Shown: positions 26,384 through 34,721, counted from the stretch's first letter. The stretch is DNA of 64,000 bases from Streptomyces chartreusis NRRL 3882 (GCF_900236475.1 NZ_LT963352.1:1736001-1800000), one strand, 5' to 3'. A program made the numbers and translations. Notes: generated from the sequence alone by a model not told the origin.

Positions 26384-27775
26384 TCACGCTCCCTGCGGGA
26401 ACTTGTCGACGGCCGGCTGCGAGGACCACCTCAGGAAGGAGTCGCACTGCTCCTCGGTCTTGACGCCCAGCATCCGGTCGAGGATCCGGCGGCTGCGCCA
26501 GGCGATCAGGCTGAGGTTGGGATCGGCCAGGCCACGCTGCCGGCGGACGCCGTTCTGGACGAAGATGCCGTGGTCGGGCGGTCCGTCCCAGCACGCGGCG
26601 AAGTCCCGGTCGACGCGGATCTCCTCGTCCTCCCACTCCAGCCGGCCGGCGAGCGGCGCCAGCATGTCCGGGCGGGCCGGCCGGAATCCGGTCGCCCAGA
26701 CGACGACGTCCGCGGTGAGCCGTTCGACGGCACGCGGCCGGTCCCCCGGCTCCAGGGTGAGCTCCCAGGCGCCGTCGCCGCCGCTCACCTCGGTGACGGT
26801 GCGGTCGGGGTACAGCGCGATGAGCTTCTGGTCGCCCTCCACGAAGTGGCGGGTGTAGCAGCGCTGGTAGATCTCCTTGAGGGTGGCGGGGGAGACACCG
26901 TCGCTGGCCAGGAGCTGCCGGTCGTTGAACGCCTCGCGCTGGGCGCGGTCGAGCCCGAAGAAGTGGTCGGAGAAGGAGGGCGTGAAGTAGTCGTTGGTGA
27001 ACGGCGAGTCGTCGATGGGGAAGAAGTTGTCGCGCCGGGATATCCACGCCACATGAGCCGGGCGCTCCCCCTCCGGCCGGGAGATCAGGTCCAGGAAGGC
27101 CTCCGCGCCGGACTGCCCTCCGCCCACCACACCGACCCGCCGTCCGCCCAGCCCGCCGGACCGCCGCACGAAGTCGCTGACGTGGAACTGCGACTCCCCC
27201 AGCAGACCGCGGGCGTGCTCGGGCACCCAGGGCCGGTTGCCGATGCCGAGGGACACGTGGTCCGCGGTCAGGGTGCGTTTGCTGGTCCGGATCACGAAGA
27301 CCCGGTCGAAGTCGACGGACAGGACCTCCTCACCGAAGGTGACGTTCTCGTTCTTGCGGCTCGCCCACTCCAGATAGTTGCGGAACTCCCGGCGCGGCAT
27401 GGCATCGAACTGGGCGTTGACGAAGTGGTAGATCATCCCCTGGTCGTGGAGGTAGGACAGGAACGAGAACTTGTTCGTCGGATCGGCCAGCGTGACCAGG
27501 TCCTTGAAGAGCGACACCTGGAGCGTGGCCCCGGCGATCTGCTGGTCGTCGTGCCATCCGAAGGTCTCCCGGCGCTCGACGAACAGGCTGGTCATCTCGG
27601 GGTGGCCGTGCAGCAGGGAGGCGAGGCTCAGGTTGGCCGGGCCGACACCGATGCCCACACAGCCGAAGTGCGGGCCGTCCGGTCCGCGTCGAAGGGTATC
27701 CACCGTGCCGATCTCCCGTGTCTCGGAGGCCTGACGGACTGTGCGCGCGGTCCGGGCCGCGCTCGGGCCGGTCAC
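26384..27775 (-). CDS. L-lysine/L-ornithine N-monooxygenase (N-hydroxylating, FAD)
   Basis: A 463-residue N-hydroxylating monooxygenase. The FAD motif GIGVGPANLS is at residues 41-50, the substrate region LFKDLVTLADPTNKFSFLSYLH at about 89-110, the NADPH loop GVVGGGQSGAE at about 215-225, and ATGFRP near 375. Such enzymes (IucD, SidA, PvdA) hydroxylate the side-chain amine of lysine or ornithine. No siderophore genes lie in the island; its neighbours are the hydrazine-forming pair, so N6-hydroxylysine as nitrogen donor is the likely role. The GTG start overlaps the stop of the oxygenase gene (GTGA). Confidence 0.92.
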   Translation of the reverse strand: MTGPSAARTARTVRQASETREIGTVDTLRRGPDGPHFGCVGIGVGPANLSLASLLHGHPEMTSLFVERRETFGWHDDQQIAGATLQVSLFKDLVTLADPTNKFSFLSYLHDQGMIYHFVNAQFDAMPRREFRNYLEWASRKNENVTFGEEVLSVDFDRVFVIRTSKRTLTADHVSLGIGNRPWVPEHARGLLGESQFHVSDFVRRSGGLGGRRVGVVGGGQSGAEAFLDLISRPEGERPAHVAWISRRDNFFPIDDSPFTNDYFTPSFSDHFFGLDRAQREAFNDRQLLASDGVSPATLKEIYQRCYTRHFVEGDQKLIALYPDRTVTEVSGGDGAWELTLEPGDRPRAVERLTADVVVWATGFRPARPDMLAPLAGRLEWEDEEIRVDRDFAACWDGPPDHGIFVQNGVRRQRGLADPNLSLIAWRSRRILDRMLGVKTEEQCDSFLRWSSQPAVDKFPQGA

Positions 27776-28755
27776 CGGACCAGTACGTTGCCGTCGTTGG
27801 GGCGGTGCTGGCGGGAGCGCCGCAGGTCGGTCAGGACGAAGGTGCGCTGCAACCAGCGGTCACGCCCGTCGTAGCGCGGCCGGTAGGCGGTACGCCCGTG
27901 CAGCGTGACCCGGTTGTCCACGATGGCCAGGTCCCCGGGCCGCAGCCGGAACTCCATGGCCTGCGCGTGGCAGGCCGACTCCAGCTCGGCCAGGGCGAGT
28001 TCGGCCTGTCCGCTGCGGGGGGTGGTGGCGGCGAAGTCGACCCTCAGGTCCGGGTCGAAGAGGTCGCCGACGAGTACGGCGTGCTCGGTGACGTGGTTGT
28101 TCCGCCCGCCGAAGGAGGGCGGCGGCGCGGTGACGTAGTCGGCGCGGTAGAGCGCCTCCCGGTCCACCCAGCTCAGCATCGGCAGGATCTGCCGGATGCA
28201 GGAGGTGCGCAGTCCCGCGACTCCTTCGTGGTCGGACCGCAGGCACATGAGCAGGACGAAGTCGGGGCGGTGGGCGTGGAAGGCGTTCTCGGTGTGGAAG
28301 GTCAGTTCCACGGAGCCCGGATTGCCCTGCACCTCCTCCTCGCCCGGCACCGGCACCACGTTCTGCACGAGGGCGCCGTTCTTCTCCGGCCGGAAGGCGG
28401 CCGGGTCCCCGAGGCCGCGGGCGATCATCATCAGGACGGCGGCCGAGACGGACGGCTCCGACTGGACGGAGTCGAGGGTGGCGGGCGTGTCGGGCAGGGT
28501 GTCCTCGCCCACGGGCAGTCCGCGCAGCAGCAGGACGCCCTGATCGCCGGAGTGGCGGCGGAACCTGCTGACGGCCTGCCGGAGTTCCGCCGGCAGATGG
28601 TGCCAGGCGTCGCCGGCCGCCGCGGTCCAGGCCGCGCCGTCCACCGGCCCCTCGACGGCCGTGAGTTGGTCCGACGTCTCCCGTACGGCTTTCGTCACGG
28701 TGTCGTCGAAGGCGAGCACGTGGTCGCCGACCCTGCTGAGTGTTGCGGTGGACAT
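27772..28755 (-). CDS. Fe(II)/2-oxoglutarate amino acid hydroxylase (clavaminate synthase/VioC-like)
   Basis: A 327-residue double-stranded beta-helix oxygenase. The iron ligands are H154-x-E156 (LTFHTENAFH) and H286 (VTLHGRTAY), with a 2-oxoglutarate-binding Arg about 14 residues later (GRDRWLQR). The HxE variant, rather than HxD, is typical of the AsnO/VioC/KDO group that hydroxylates free amino acids such as Asn, Arg or Lys. It could hydroxylate lysine or the hydrazine adduct. It starts three bases after the stop of the small upstream gene and overlaps the monooxygenase gene by four bases. Confidence 0.87.
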   Translation of the reverse strand: MSTATLSRVGDHVLAFDDTVTKAVRETSDQLTAVEGPVDGAAWTAAAGDAWHHLPAELRQAVSRFRRHSGDQGVLLLRGLPVGEDTLPDTPATLDSVQSEPSVSAAVLMMIARGLGDPAAFRPEKNGALVQNVVPVPGEEEVQGNPGSVELTFHTENAFHAHRPDFVLLMCLRSDHEGVAGLRTSCIRQILPMLSWVDREALYRADYVTAPPPSFGGRNNHVTEHAVLVGDLFDPDLRVDFAATTPRSGQAELALAELESACHAQAMEFRLRPGDLAIVDNRVTLHGRTAYRPRYDGRDRWLQRTFVLTDLRRSRQHRPNDGNVLVR

Positions 28756-28756
28756 C

Positions 28757-29137
28757 TCATCCCCCCTCGGGTGCGGATTCTGTCGGCTTGGTGGCGGCGG
28801 CGCGGGACGGGATCTCCTCGATGGCGGAGGTGCCCTTCGCGGGAGTCGGCTGGTAGCGCTCCCACTCCTCGTGCAGCACGATGCGGCCGTCGTCGAGCCG
28901 TTCGGGCGTGCTGACACACCGTCCGACGGCGATCTCGCCGCTGTTCAGGACCAGGGTGTAGCCCATGGTGATGACGCCGTCGGCGTCGCACGTCCCGGCC
29001 AGGGCGCAGCGGCGGACATCGCCCCCGTCGGCCTCCGCCCATACGAGGTCGCCGTCCTGGTGGTACGTGGCCACGGGTGCGGTGCCGTCAGGCCCCGCCT
29101 CGGTGTTGCGGAACGTTCTGCCGTTGTAGTCGATCAC
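28757..29137 (-). CDS. Small conserved protein (annotated elsewhere as N-acetylglutamate synthase-like)
   Basis: A 126-residue beta-rich protein: MIDYNGRTFRNTE, then repeated strands (GDLVWAEADGG, GVITMGYTLVLNSGEIAVGRC, RIVLHEEWERY). This is a widespread lipocalin-like family often mislabelled N-acetylglutamate synthase; it lacks any GNAT or amino acid kinase motif. Its true function is, as far as I know, unproven. The C-terminal ~25 residues are disordered and Pro/Glu/Ala-rich. It overlaps the end of the upstream flavoprotein gene by 50 bases and precedes the oxygenase, so it is probably part of the operon. Confidence 0.65.
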   Translation of the reverse strand: MIDYNGRTFRNTEAGPDGTAPVATYHQDGDLVWAEADGGDVRRCALAGTCDADGVITMGYTLVLNSGEIAVGRCVSTPERLDDGRIVLHEEWERYQPTPAKGTSAIEEIPSRAAATKPTESAPEGG

Positions 29138-30341
29138 GCGTCGTCTCCTGTGTGGTGGGGGTCGTGGCCGGGTCGCCCGGACCGGCGGCGACGGGGTGGT
29201 CCAGTGGGCGCAGACCGGTCGGGGCGGGCGGCACGCCGCCGAACCGGCTCGCCAGTGTGCGGGCGGTGAGCGGGGCGAACTTGAACGCGCCGCCGCCGCA
29301 GGCGCAGTGGGCGAGGACGGCTCCCCCGCCCAGGTCGGCGAGCAGGGCGCCGCCGGATGTGCCGTCGGTGACGTAGTGGCAGTCGCGGGTGCCGACGACC
29401 CACTCCGGCCGCAGACCCGGGACCAGTTCGGTGAACCGGCTCGCCAGGTCCCCGGCGGGCGTCTGGTCGGGCTCGGGAGCGCCGGGCTCGGCCACGACCC
29501 TGCGGAACGCGTCGGTCGACAGCTTCAGCGGGGTGCCGGCGACCGGCGGGACCAGCCAGGCTCCCCACGGGATGCCGGAGGCGGGCACGGCGGGCGTGCC
29601 ACGCCATCGCTCCCGCTCCCGGGGCGGCGGATCGCAGTACACCATGGTCTGCCGGTGCACGGTCAGCCGCCCGGCCAGGGCCGGCGGCAGCAGGGCCCGC
29701 GACCAGGCCCCCGTCGCCAGCAGCACCCGGTCGCCGCGCAGTGTCCGGCCGTCCTCGACCGTCACCGCCCGGGCAGCCGCGTCGACCGCCGTGACCGTGG
29801 TGTGCGGCAGCAGCCGGGCCCTGGGCTGGGCGCCGAGCCAGCGGACCGCCGCCCCGAGCACCCGGTCGGCGAGGAGCACTCCGGTGTCCTCCTCCAGGAC
29901 GGCGCCGAAACCGGCCGGGAAGGCCAAGTGTCCGTAGGTCTCGGCCAGTTGCCGTGGTGCGAGCACCTGGGCCGGGAGGCCGGCCCGCGTCAGCCCGGCC
30001 GCTGCGGAGGCGGTCTCGCCGGCCGGCAGCGCGGTCAGCACGCCCGTGCGGTACAGGAAGCGGGCGTCCAGCAGCGACTCAAGCTCCCGCCACAGCCCGT
30101 GCGCGGTGACGGCCGCGCGGGTGGCGCCGGCATCGTGCGGGTGCAGGGCCCGCATCACCCGGTGCCGGTCGTGGGAGGAGGAGCCGGGGTGGGGCAGGGG
30201 GCCCCGTTCGAGGACGGTGACGTGCTGCCCCGCCCGGACGCATTCCACCGCGGTGAGCAGTCCGACCGATCCGCCGCCCACCACCAGGGTGTGCGGATCC
30301 CCTCGGGCCGGGCCCCCGTTCGTCCCCCGCACGGTGCTCAC
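29088..30341 (-). CDS. FAD-dependent N-alkyl amino acid oxidase (monomeric sarcosine oxidase-like)
   Basis: A 417-residue flavoprotein. TLVVGGGSVGLLTAVECVRAGQHVTVLERG (residues ~18-47) binds ADP. Cys321 in GTRDCHYV aligns with the cysteine that carries covalent FAD in monomeric sarcosine oxidase, and CACGGGAFKFAP matches its C-terminal GxGFKFAP closure. This family oxidises secondary amines next to a carboxylate, which is what an N-N adduct of lysine and another amino acid contains. The C-terminal ~45 residues look disordered. The GTG start overlaps the MetRS-like stop (GTGA). Confidence 0.85.
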   Translation of the reverse strand: MSTVRGTNGGPARGDPHTLVVGGGSVGLLTAVECVRAGQHVTVLERGPLPHPGSSSHDRHRVMRALHPHDAGATRAAVTAHGLWRELESLLDARFLYRTGVLTALPAGETASAAAGLTRAGLPAQVLAPRQLAETYGHLAFPAGFGAVLEEDTGVLLADRVLGAAVRWLGAQPRARLLPHTTVTAVDAAARAVTVEDGRTLRGDRVLLATGAWSRALLPPALAGRLTVHRQTMVYCDPPPRERERWRGTPAVPASGIPWGAWLVPPVAGTPLKLSTDAFRRVVAEPGAPEPDQTPAGDLASRFTELVPGLRPEWVVGTRDCHYVTDGTSGGALLADLGGGAVLAHCACGGGAFKFAPLTARTLASRFGGVPPAPTGLRPLDHPVAAGPGDPATTPTTQETTRDRLQRQNVPQHRGGA

Positions 30342-31960
30342 TCCCCCGGCCGCTCACCGGCGTGGCCGAGGAACGGCACCGGGAAGGCGGTGACCTCCCC
30401 GGCGTCCGCCAGGGCCTCGTCCAGCGTGCCGTCCCAGCCGCCGGTCCGGCGGGCCTCCTCGGCGAGGTCGATGAGGATCGGCGAGGCGCCCGCGATCAGG
30501 ACGCGCAAGTCCAGGAAGAGGTCGCCGAGGGCCTCGGCCCGTGCCGGGGCGGGCAGTTCCGCGAGCCGGGCCGTCGCCCTGCCCAGCCGGTCCAGCTGTG
30601 CCACCAGGAGGTCGGCGGCGGTGGACGGGCTGTAGCCCTGGATCTCGTAGGCGTCGACGAACCGGTCCAGCACGGCACGGGCCCGCCGCCGGGCCGCGCC
30701 GGACACGGGCAGCGTTCCCGGGGTGGTGCCGGCGGCCGGGGCGAGGGCGCCGGCGATCCGGTTCCAGGGCCCGACGAGCCGGTCCCGCGTGACCTTCACC
30801 AGCCCGTCCCGGCTGAAGTTCGTCCGCTGGTGCTCCGGTCCGGTGAGCGCCAGATGGAACCGGAACGCGTCGCGGCTGACGAGGCCGAGCACCTCGTCGA
30901 TGTAGACGACGTGGCCCCGCGTGGTGGAGAACTTGTCGTCCTCCAGTTCGTAGAACTCGTTGGAGACGATGTGGTCGGGCAGGGCGTACCGGCCGTCGTG
31001 GGCCATCAGCAGGGCCAGGTGGGTGAGGCCCCAGAAGTAGACGATGTCGGAGCCGATGAAGTAGATGATCTCCGGGTCGTGTTCGGGGTGCCAGAGCTCC
31101 TTGCCCGCGACGCGCGGGTCGGCCACCCGGCGGGCCGCGTAGTCGGTGCAGAACATCGCCGCCGGGATGCCCTCCACCCATGCGTTGAGCCGCTGCCCCT
31201 CGGTGCCGGGGAAGGGCGAGGGCAGCCCGTGGGCGACGGGGTAGGTGACCGGGAAGTCGGGCAGCGGCCGGGCCAGTGCCTCGCGGAGGAACTTCAGGGT
31301 GCGGGGCCGCAGCCCCGACTCGCGGGTCTGGTAGAAGGACGTGAGCCGTTTGCGGTACTGCTCCATGGGCAGCACCAGCACCTGATGCTCGCGTGTGGTG
31401 ACGGGTGCGGCCGGGTCCAGGGTGGACCACGGGTCGATGAGTTCGTCGAAGTTGTTGGGGTGGCCGCACATCTCGCAGACGCCGCCGCGGCTCTCGGTGA
31501 CGCAGACCGGGCAGTAGCCGCCGACCAGTCCCTCGACGAGGACCTCACCCGTGCGCGCGTCGCAGGGGAAGGAGACGGTACGCAGCTCCAGCTTGCCCGC
31601 GTCGTACAGGTCGGTGACGAAGCGCAGGGCGTTCGCCCGGTAGGCGTCGTCGTAGGGGGCGTAGCCGTCCACGGAGATGCCGGCGGCCTGGAGGGTCCGC
31701 CCGATCGCCGCGTGGTGGACGGCGGCCAGTTCCTCGGGGGTGGTGCCGCTGCGGCGCGCGCCGGCCATGACGTAGGTCTGGCTGTCGTCGGTCCCCGTGG
31801 AGAAGACGACGGGTCGGCCGCGGGCGCGCAGGTACCGGGCGTGGATGTCGGCCGACAGGAACGGACCGGCCAGGTGCCCGATGTGGAGGTCGCCGTTGGG
31901 GGTGGGTGAGGTGTCGATGATGACGGCGGGCCGGGAACCCCCCGGTGAGGTCCCTGCCAT
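30338..31960 (-). CDS. Methionyl-tRNA synthetase-like enzyme, hydrazine synthetase component (inferred)
   Basis: A 540-residue class I aminoacyl-tRNA synthetase-like protein. It has the ATP motif HIGH (residues 26-29), a zinc knuckle C150-x2-C153...C162-x2-C165, and KFSTTRG (343-349) replacing KMSKS. A helical C-terminal part follows, without an EMAP-type tRNA-binding domain. It is not a housekeeping enzyme by context. In s56-p1, pyrazomycin and triacsin pathways a MetRS-like domain activates an amino acid and esterifies it to N6-hydroxylysine; a cupin domain then makes the N-N bond. There the two are fused; here the cupin is the preceding gene. I use the ATG at 31960; GTG 31963 is possible. 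Confidence 0.85.
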   Translation of the reverse strand: MAGTSPGGSRPAVIIDTSPTPNGDLHIGHLAGPFLSADIHARYLRARGRPVVFSTGTDDSQTYVMAGARRSGTTPEELAAVHHAAIGRTLQAAGISVDGYAPYDDAYRANALRFVTDLYDAGKLELRTVSFPCDARTGEVLVEGLVGGYCPVCVTESRGGVCEMCGHPNNFDELIDPWSTLDPAAPVTTREHQVLVLPMEQYRKRLTSFYQTRESGLRPRTLKFLREALARPLPDFPVTYPVAHGLPSPFPGTEGQRLNAWVEGIPAAMFCTDYAARRVADPRVAGKELWHPEHDPEIIYFIGSDIVYFWGLTHLALLMAHDGRYALPDHIVSNEFYELEDDKFSTTRGHVVYIDEVLGLVSRDAFRFHLALTGPEHQRTNFSRDGLVKVTRDRLVGPWNRIAGALAPAAGTTPGTLPVSGAARRRARAVLDRFVDAYEIQGYSPSTAADLLVAQLDRLGRATARLAELPAPARAEALGDLFLDLRVLIAGASPILIDLAEEARRTGGWDGTLDEALADAGEVTAFPVPFLGHAGERPGE

Positions 31961-31963
31961 CAC

Positions 31964-32326
31964 TCAGGCCTCCCCGCGGTGCCGGGCGAGGAAGCCCTCC
32001 GCGGTCTCGGGGGTCCACCAGGCCGTGTACATCTGGAAGTCCTCCGTCCCCTCGTTGTGCACCTGGTGGTCCGTGTCCGGCGGGAAGTGGACGATGTCCC
32101 CCTCGCGGAAGGGCACGCGCTCGCCCCGGGATTCGAGGACCGCCTCGCCGGACAGGGCGATGAAGATCTCGTAGTCGGGGTGGGCGTGCCGGGTGGTCGA
32201 GGATCCCGGGTGGACCACGCACCAGGCGCCTTTGAAGGGGGCGTTGAGGGCGGACCAGGGGAGCAGGGGCTGCGAGAAGCCGTTCTCCGGCCCCAGCGTG
32301 CCGCGGTCGAGGCTGCGCATTTCCAT
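31964..32326 (-). CDS. Small cupin, probable N-N bond-forming partner of the MetRS-like protein
   Basis: A 120-residue single cupin. The metal ligands are H47-x-H49-x3-E53 and H87 (RHAHPDYEIFIALSG...FPPDTDHQVHN), all present. Known hydrazine synthetases carry a zinc-binding cupin domain that rearranges the aminoacyl ester of N6-hydroxylysine to the hydrazine. This cupin stops one codon before the MetRS-like start, so the two are translationally coupled, which supports one working unit. The start is set at ATG 32326; GTG 32335 and ATG 32320 are alternatives. The frame is open upstream but without cupin similarity. Confidence 0.82.
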   Translation of the reverse strand: MEMRSLDRGTLGPENGFSQPLLPWSALNAPFKGAWCVVHPGSSTTRHAHPDYEIFIALSGEAVLESRGERVPFREGDIVHFPPDTDHQVHNEGTEDFQMYTAWWTPETAEGFLARHRGEA

Positions 32327-32540
32327 GGTGGTCACCAATCTCGGTGTCGGTGTGGGCGTCGCGGTGGGTCGGGTGTGGGCGTGCCGCGGCCGTACGGGCC
32401 CGGAGGGCCGGGGCAGGCGGGGGGCCGGCTGCCGGAGTACGTCGGAGTCGTGGAGCGGCAGCCGGGTGGGCACGGGCTGTGGGCGGGGGCGTACGGCGGT
32501 GTCCGGCCTGCCGCGGGAGGTGTGCCGCGGCCGGGGCGCC

Positions 32541-33539
32541 TCAGAGGCGGGCGGCGATCTCCCGCATCCGGCGGTGGGCTCCGCCGTACCCGGGTCTGTC
32601 CGGGAGCAGGGCCTTGGGCACCTTCGTGGCGACGGTGTAGTCCGTGTCGACGACGTTCGCCAGCGGTGTGCGGGAGATCTGGGAGAGCAACTGGTAGGCG
32701 TCGAGCCGGTCGAGGCCGTGGAGTTCGCTCAGCCAGTTCACCATCTGCACCTGCGAGACGCGCCAGGCGTCCTCCAGGGGCCGGGCACACCCGAGGGTGA
32801 TCAGGTACGCGTCGTTCTCGATGCGCGGCCAGGCGGGCGCGCCGCCCTTGATCAGGTCCACGACGAGGGTCACGTTCATGGCGCCCTCGACGGCGGTGCC
32901 GCACGACTCGCCCTCGCCCTGCCGGTAGTGGCCGTCGCCGACGGAGAACAGCGCGCCGTCGACGTTGACCCCGAGGTAACACGTGACACCGGCCCGCATC
33001 TCGGGGGTGTCGAGGTTGCCGCCGTGGGCGCCCGCCGCCAGCGAGGAGCGCACCTCCCCGCCCTGCGGGGCCACGCCCACCGTGCCGAGCATGGGGGCCA
33101 GGGGCAGGTCGACCGTGAACTCACCGGCCGCCGCCTCGAAGCGAATCGTTTCGGCATCCGGGTCGACCTGGTAGATCCAGGTCCGTTCCGGGAGCGGGTC
33201 CTGCAAGGTGGCGGTGCGATCGGTGGAGGTGAGCCCGCCGAATCCGGCGACGAGGGTGGAGACGCCCCAGTCACGGGCCGGGGTCAGCTCGGCGATGTGC
33301 AGGACCAGGGTGTCGCCGGGTTCCGCCCCTGCTACGTGGAAAGGGCCGGTCTGCGGATTGAATCTGCCGTTCCGGATTCTCTCGCCGGGCAGGTGGGAAT
33401 TCTTGTGGAGCAGACCGCTGAAGGCGTCCTCGGTCCACAGTCTCAGGGCCGTTCCGGGGCGTAATCGGGAAATCGCTTGCGCCCCGCCGAACGTCCAGCT
33501 GAGCTGAGCGGGCGACGGCACGAATTCGAAGGTGTCCAT
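32541..33539 (-). CDS. Acetamidase/formamidase family amidohydrolase
   Basis: A 332-residue FmdA/AmdA-type amidase. Recognisable parts are GPFHVAGAEPGDTLVLHI, the metal-binding GAHGGNLDTPEM, LFSVGDGHYRQGEGESCGTAVE and the C-terminal PLANVVDTDYTVATKVPK. These enzymes cleave formamide, acetamide or small N-formyl compounds and could remove a formyl group or release ammonia in the pathway. Residue 26 is a TTA codon (33462-33464), a mark of bldA-dependent translation in Streptomyces. The ATG has GGAGAG upstream. It lies 214 bases before the cupin gene; that gap shows no gene. Confidence 0.88.
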   Translation of the reverse strand: MDTFEFVPSPAQLSWTFGGAQAISRLRPGTALRLWTEDAFSGLLHKNSHLPGERIRNGRFNPQTGPFHVAGAEPGDTLVLHIAELTPARDWGVSTLVAGFGGLTSTDRTATLQDPLPERTWIYQVDPDAETIRFEAAAGEFTVDLPLAPMLGTVGVAPQGGEVRSSLAAGAHGGNLDTPEMRAGVTCYLGVNVDGALFSVGDGHYRQGEGESCGTAVEGAMNVTLVVDLIKGGAPAWPRIENDAYLITLGCARPLEDAWRVSQVQMVNWLSELHGLDRLDAYQLLSQISRTPLANVVDTDYTVATKVPKALLPDRPGYGGAHRRMREIAARL

Positions 33540-33703
33540 GTACGTCTCTCCTCGGGAGGCGGTCCGTACATCTCCAGGCGCAGCAAGGCTACCTTCGTCG
33601 AATTCGCAGTCAAGAGTGTTTCCCGTGAACACTGCTGACAGGTCCGGTGCGCAGAAGAAACAGGCCATTGCGCGACGGGCCGTGGGCAATGTGTTCCAGC
33701 CGG

Positions 33704-34396
33704 TCAGAAAACACTCTCCCAGCGCCCCGGCTGCGGAACGGGGGCGGGACGGGGCCCGGGGTGCGGCCGGAAATGGAGGCCGTGCACAAAGCCGGTCGTC
33801 TCGGACGTGACGGTGAGGGACAGCTCGTCGGCGCGCTCGATCCTGGTGCACGCGCCGAACGACATCGCGAACAGCTGCGACAGGCCGCACTGCCAGCTGC
33901 GGACGGCCTCGGTGTGCTCGGGGGAGCCGTGGCCGAAGTACGACGCCAGCCGCTCGCAGTGCCGGGACGCCGCTCCGATCGTGTCGGCCGCTTCCCTGGT
34001 CACGGTCAGGTCGTGGACGGGCGGCCGGTGGTCCCTGCGGGGGCGGGGCGCGACGGTCACCTCGGGATCGGGGTAGCGGGCGGGCATCACGCGGTGCAGC
34101 TCCAGCGCGGCGTGCACCCCGGCCCCGAACGCCTCGGCCCGGGCGAGGCAGATCTCGGCGATCGCGAGCCACTGCGTCTCCGGTATGGCGAACCGCGAGC
34201 GCTGCGGGGGCGGATCCGTGCGGCCGGGGTCCGCCTCGGGGGTGGACGCCGCCCAGGGGGCGAGCGCGGTGTACAGGGCCCGCGCGGTGGCCGGCACCAG
34301 GTCCTTGACACTGCCCACCGCGTCGACGGCGGCGGTGATCGCCGCCATCTCCACGTCCGTCAGGGCCCGGTGCACACGCTCCGCCGTACCGGTCAT
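33704..34396 (-). CDS. Hypothetical protein of unknown function
   Basis: A 230-residue soluble protein with an excellent ribosome site (AAGGAGGT). It is mostly helical: a first helical block (about 1-55), a proline/arginine-rich linker (about 55-70), a second helical region (FAIPETQWLAIAEICLARAEAFGAGVHAALELHR) and a C-terminal part with SRHCERLASYFGHGSPEHTEAVRSWQCGLSQLFAMSFGACTRIE, with three cysteines, ending in a short beta segment. I recognise no family. It lies 164 bases upstream of the formamidase gene on the same strand and so probably belongs to the island. Confidence 0.6.
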   Translation of the reverse strand: MTGTAERVHRALTDVEMAAITAAVDAVGSVKDLVPATARALYTALAPWAASTPEADPGRTDPPPQRSRFAIPETQWLAIAEICLARAEAFGAGVHAALELHRVMPARYPDPEVTVAPRPRRDHRPPVHDLTVTREAADTIGAASRHCERLASYFGHGSPEHTEAVRSWQCGLSQLFAMSFGACTRIERADELSLTVTSETTGFVHGLHFRPHPGPRPAPVPQPGRWESVF

Positions 34397-34721
34397 CCGG
34401 GGCGACCTCCTTCGTCCGGTCTGCTCGGGCACAACAGACACCCCCGGGCCCGCACCGGGCTTGCCGTCCGGGCGGCCGACGGTGGGCGGTGTTCAGCGGT
34501 GAGGCCGCGCGGTGGCGGCAGACGGGGCTTGCGGCGGAACCAGGTCCGGGCAGGCCGGGGCGGGGGAGTCGACGGACCGGGCCAGGGCGGACGGTCGCTG
34601 CTCCCGGCCGGTCGCGGTGGCGGCATCGAGCGGTCCGGCCCGGATGGGAACGGGCCGCGCCGGACCGCCGTACCGCCACGCGTCCGCCGACGCCGGATGA
34701 CGGTACGGCCTCGTCGCTCCG
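34397..34721. other. Intergenic stretch between the hypothetical gene and the LysE gene
   Basis: 325 bases without a supported gene. An imperfect GC-rich hairpin (GGTCCGG at 34632-34638, CCGGACC at 34660-34666, with further inner pairing) lies about 55 bases after the LysE stop and may be its terminator. The part near 34400-34500 should hold the promoter of the downstream hypothetical gene; no clear motif was found. Confidence 0.4.

Noticed and set aside
25010..27874. 954-codon open frame antisense to the monooxygenase and oxidase genes
   Set aside because: Shadow of high-GC third positions on the opposite strand; no family motif, and it covers several well-supported genes.
30338..31960. Housekeeping methionyl-tRNA synthetase
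   Set aside because: Altered KMSKS (KFSTT), no tRNA-binding C-terminal domain, and placement between a cupin and a flavin oxidase argue for a biosynthetic role.
32327..32540. RiPP precursor peptide for the SPASM enzyme
   Set aside because: No short frame with a ribosome site and a plausible leader/core was found here or in the other island gaps.
33580..33600. Second iron box upstream of the formamidase gene
   Set aside because: CAGCAAGGCTACCTTCG shares only the AGGCT/ACCT core with one base missing at the centre; too weak to call.
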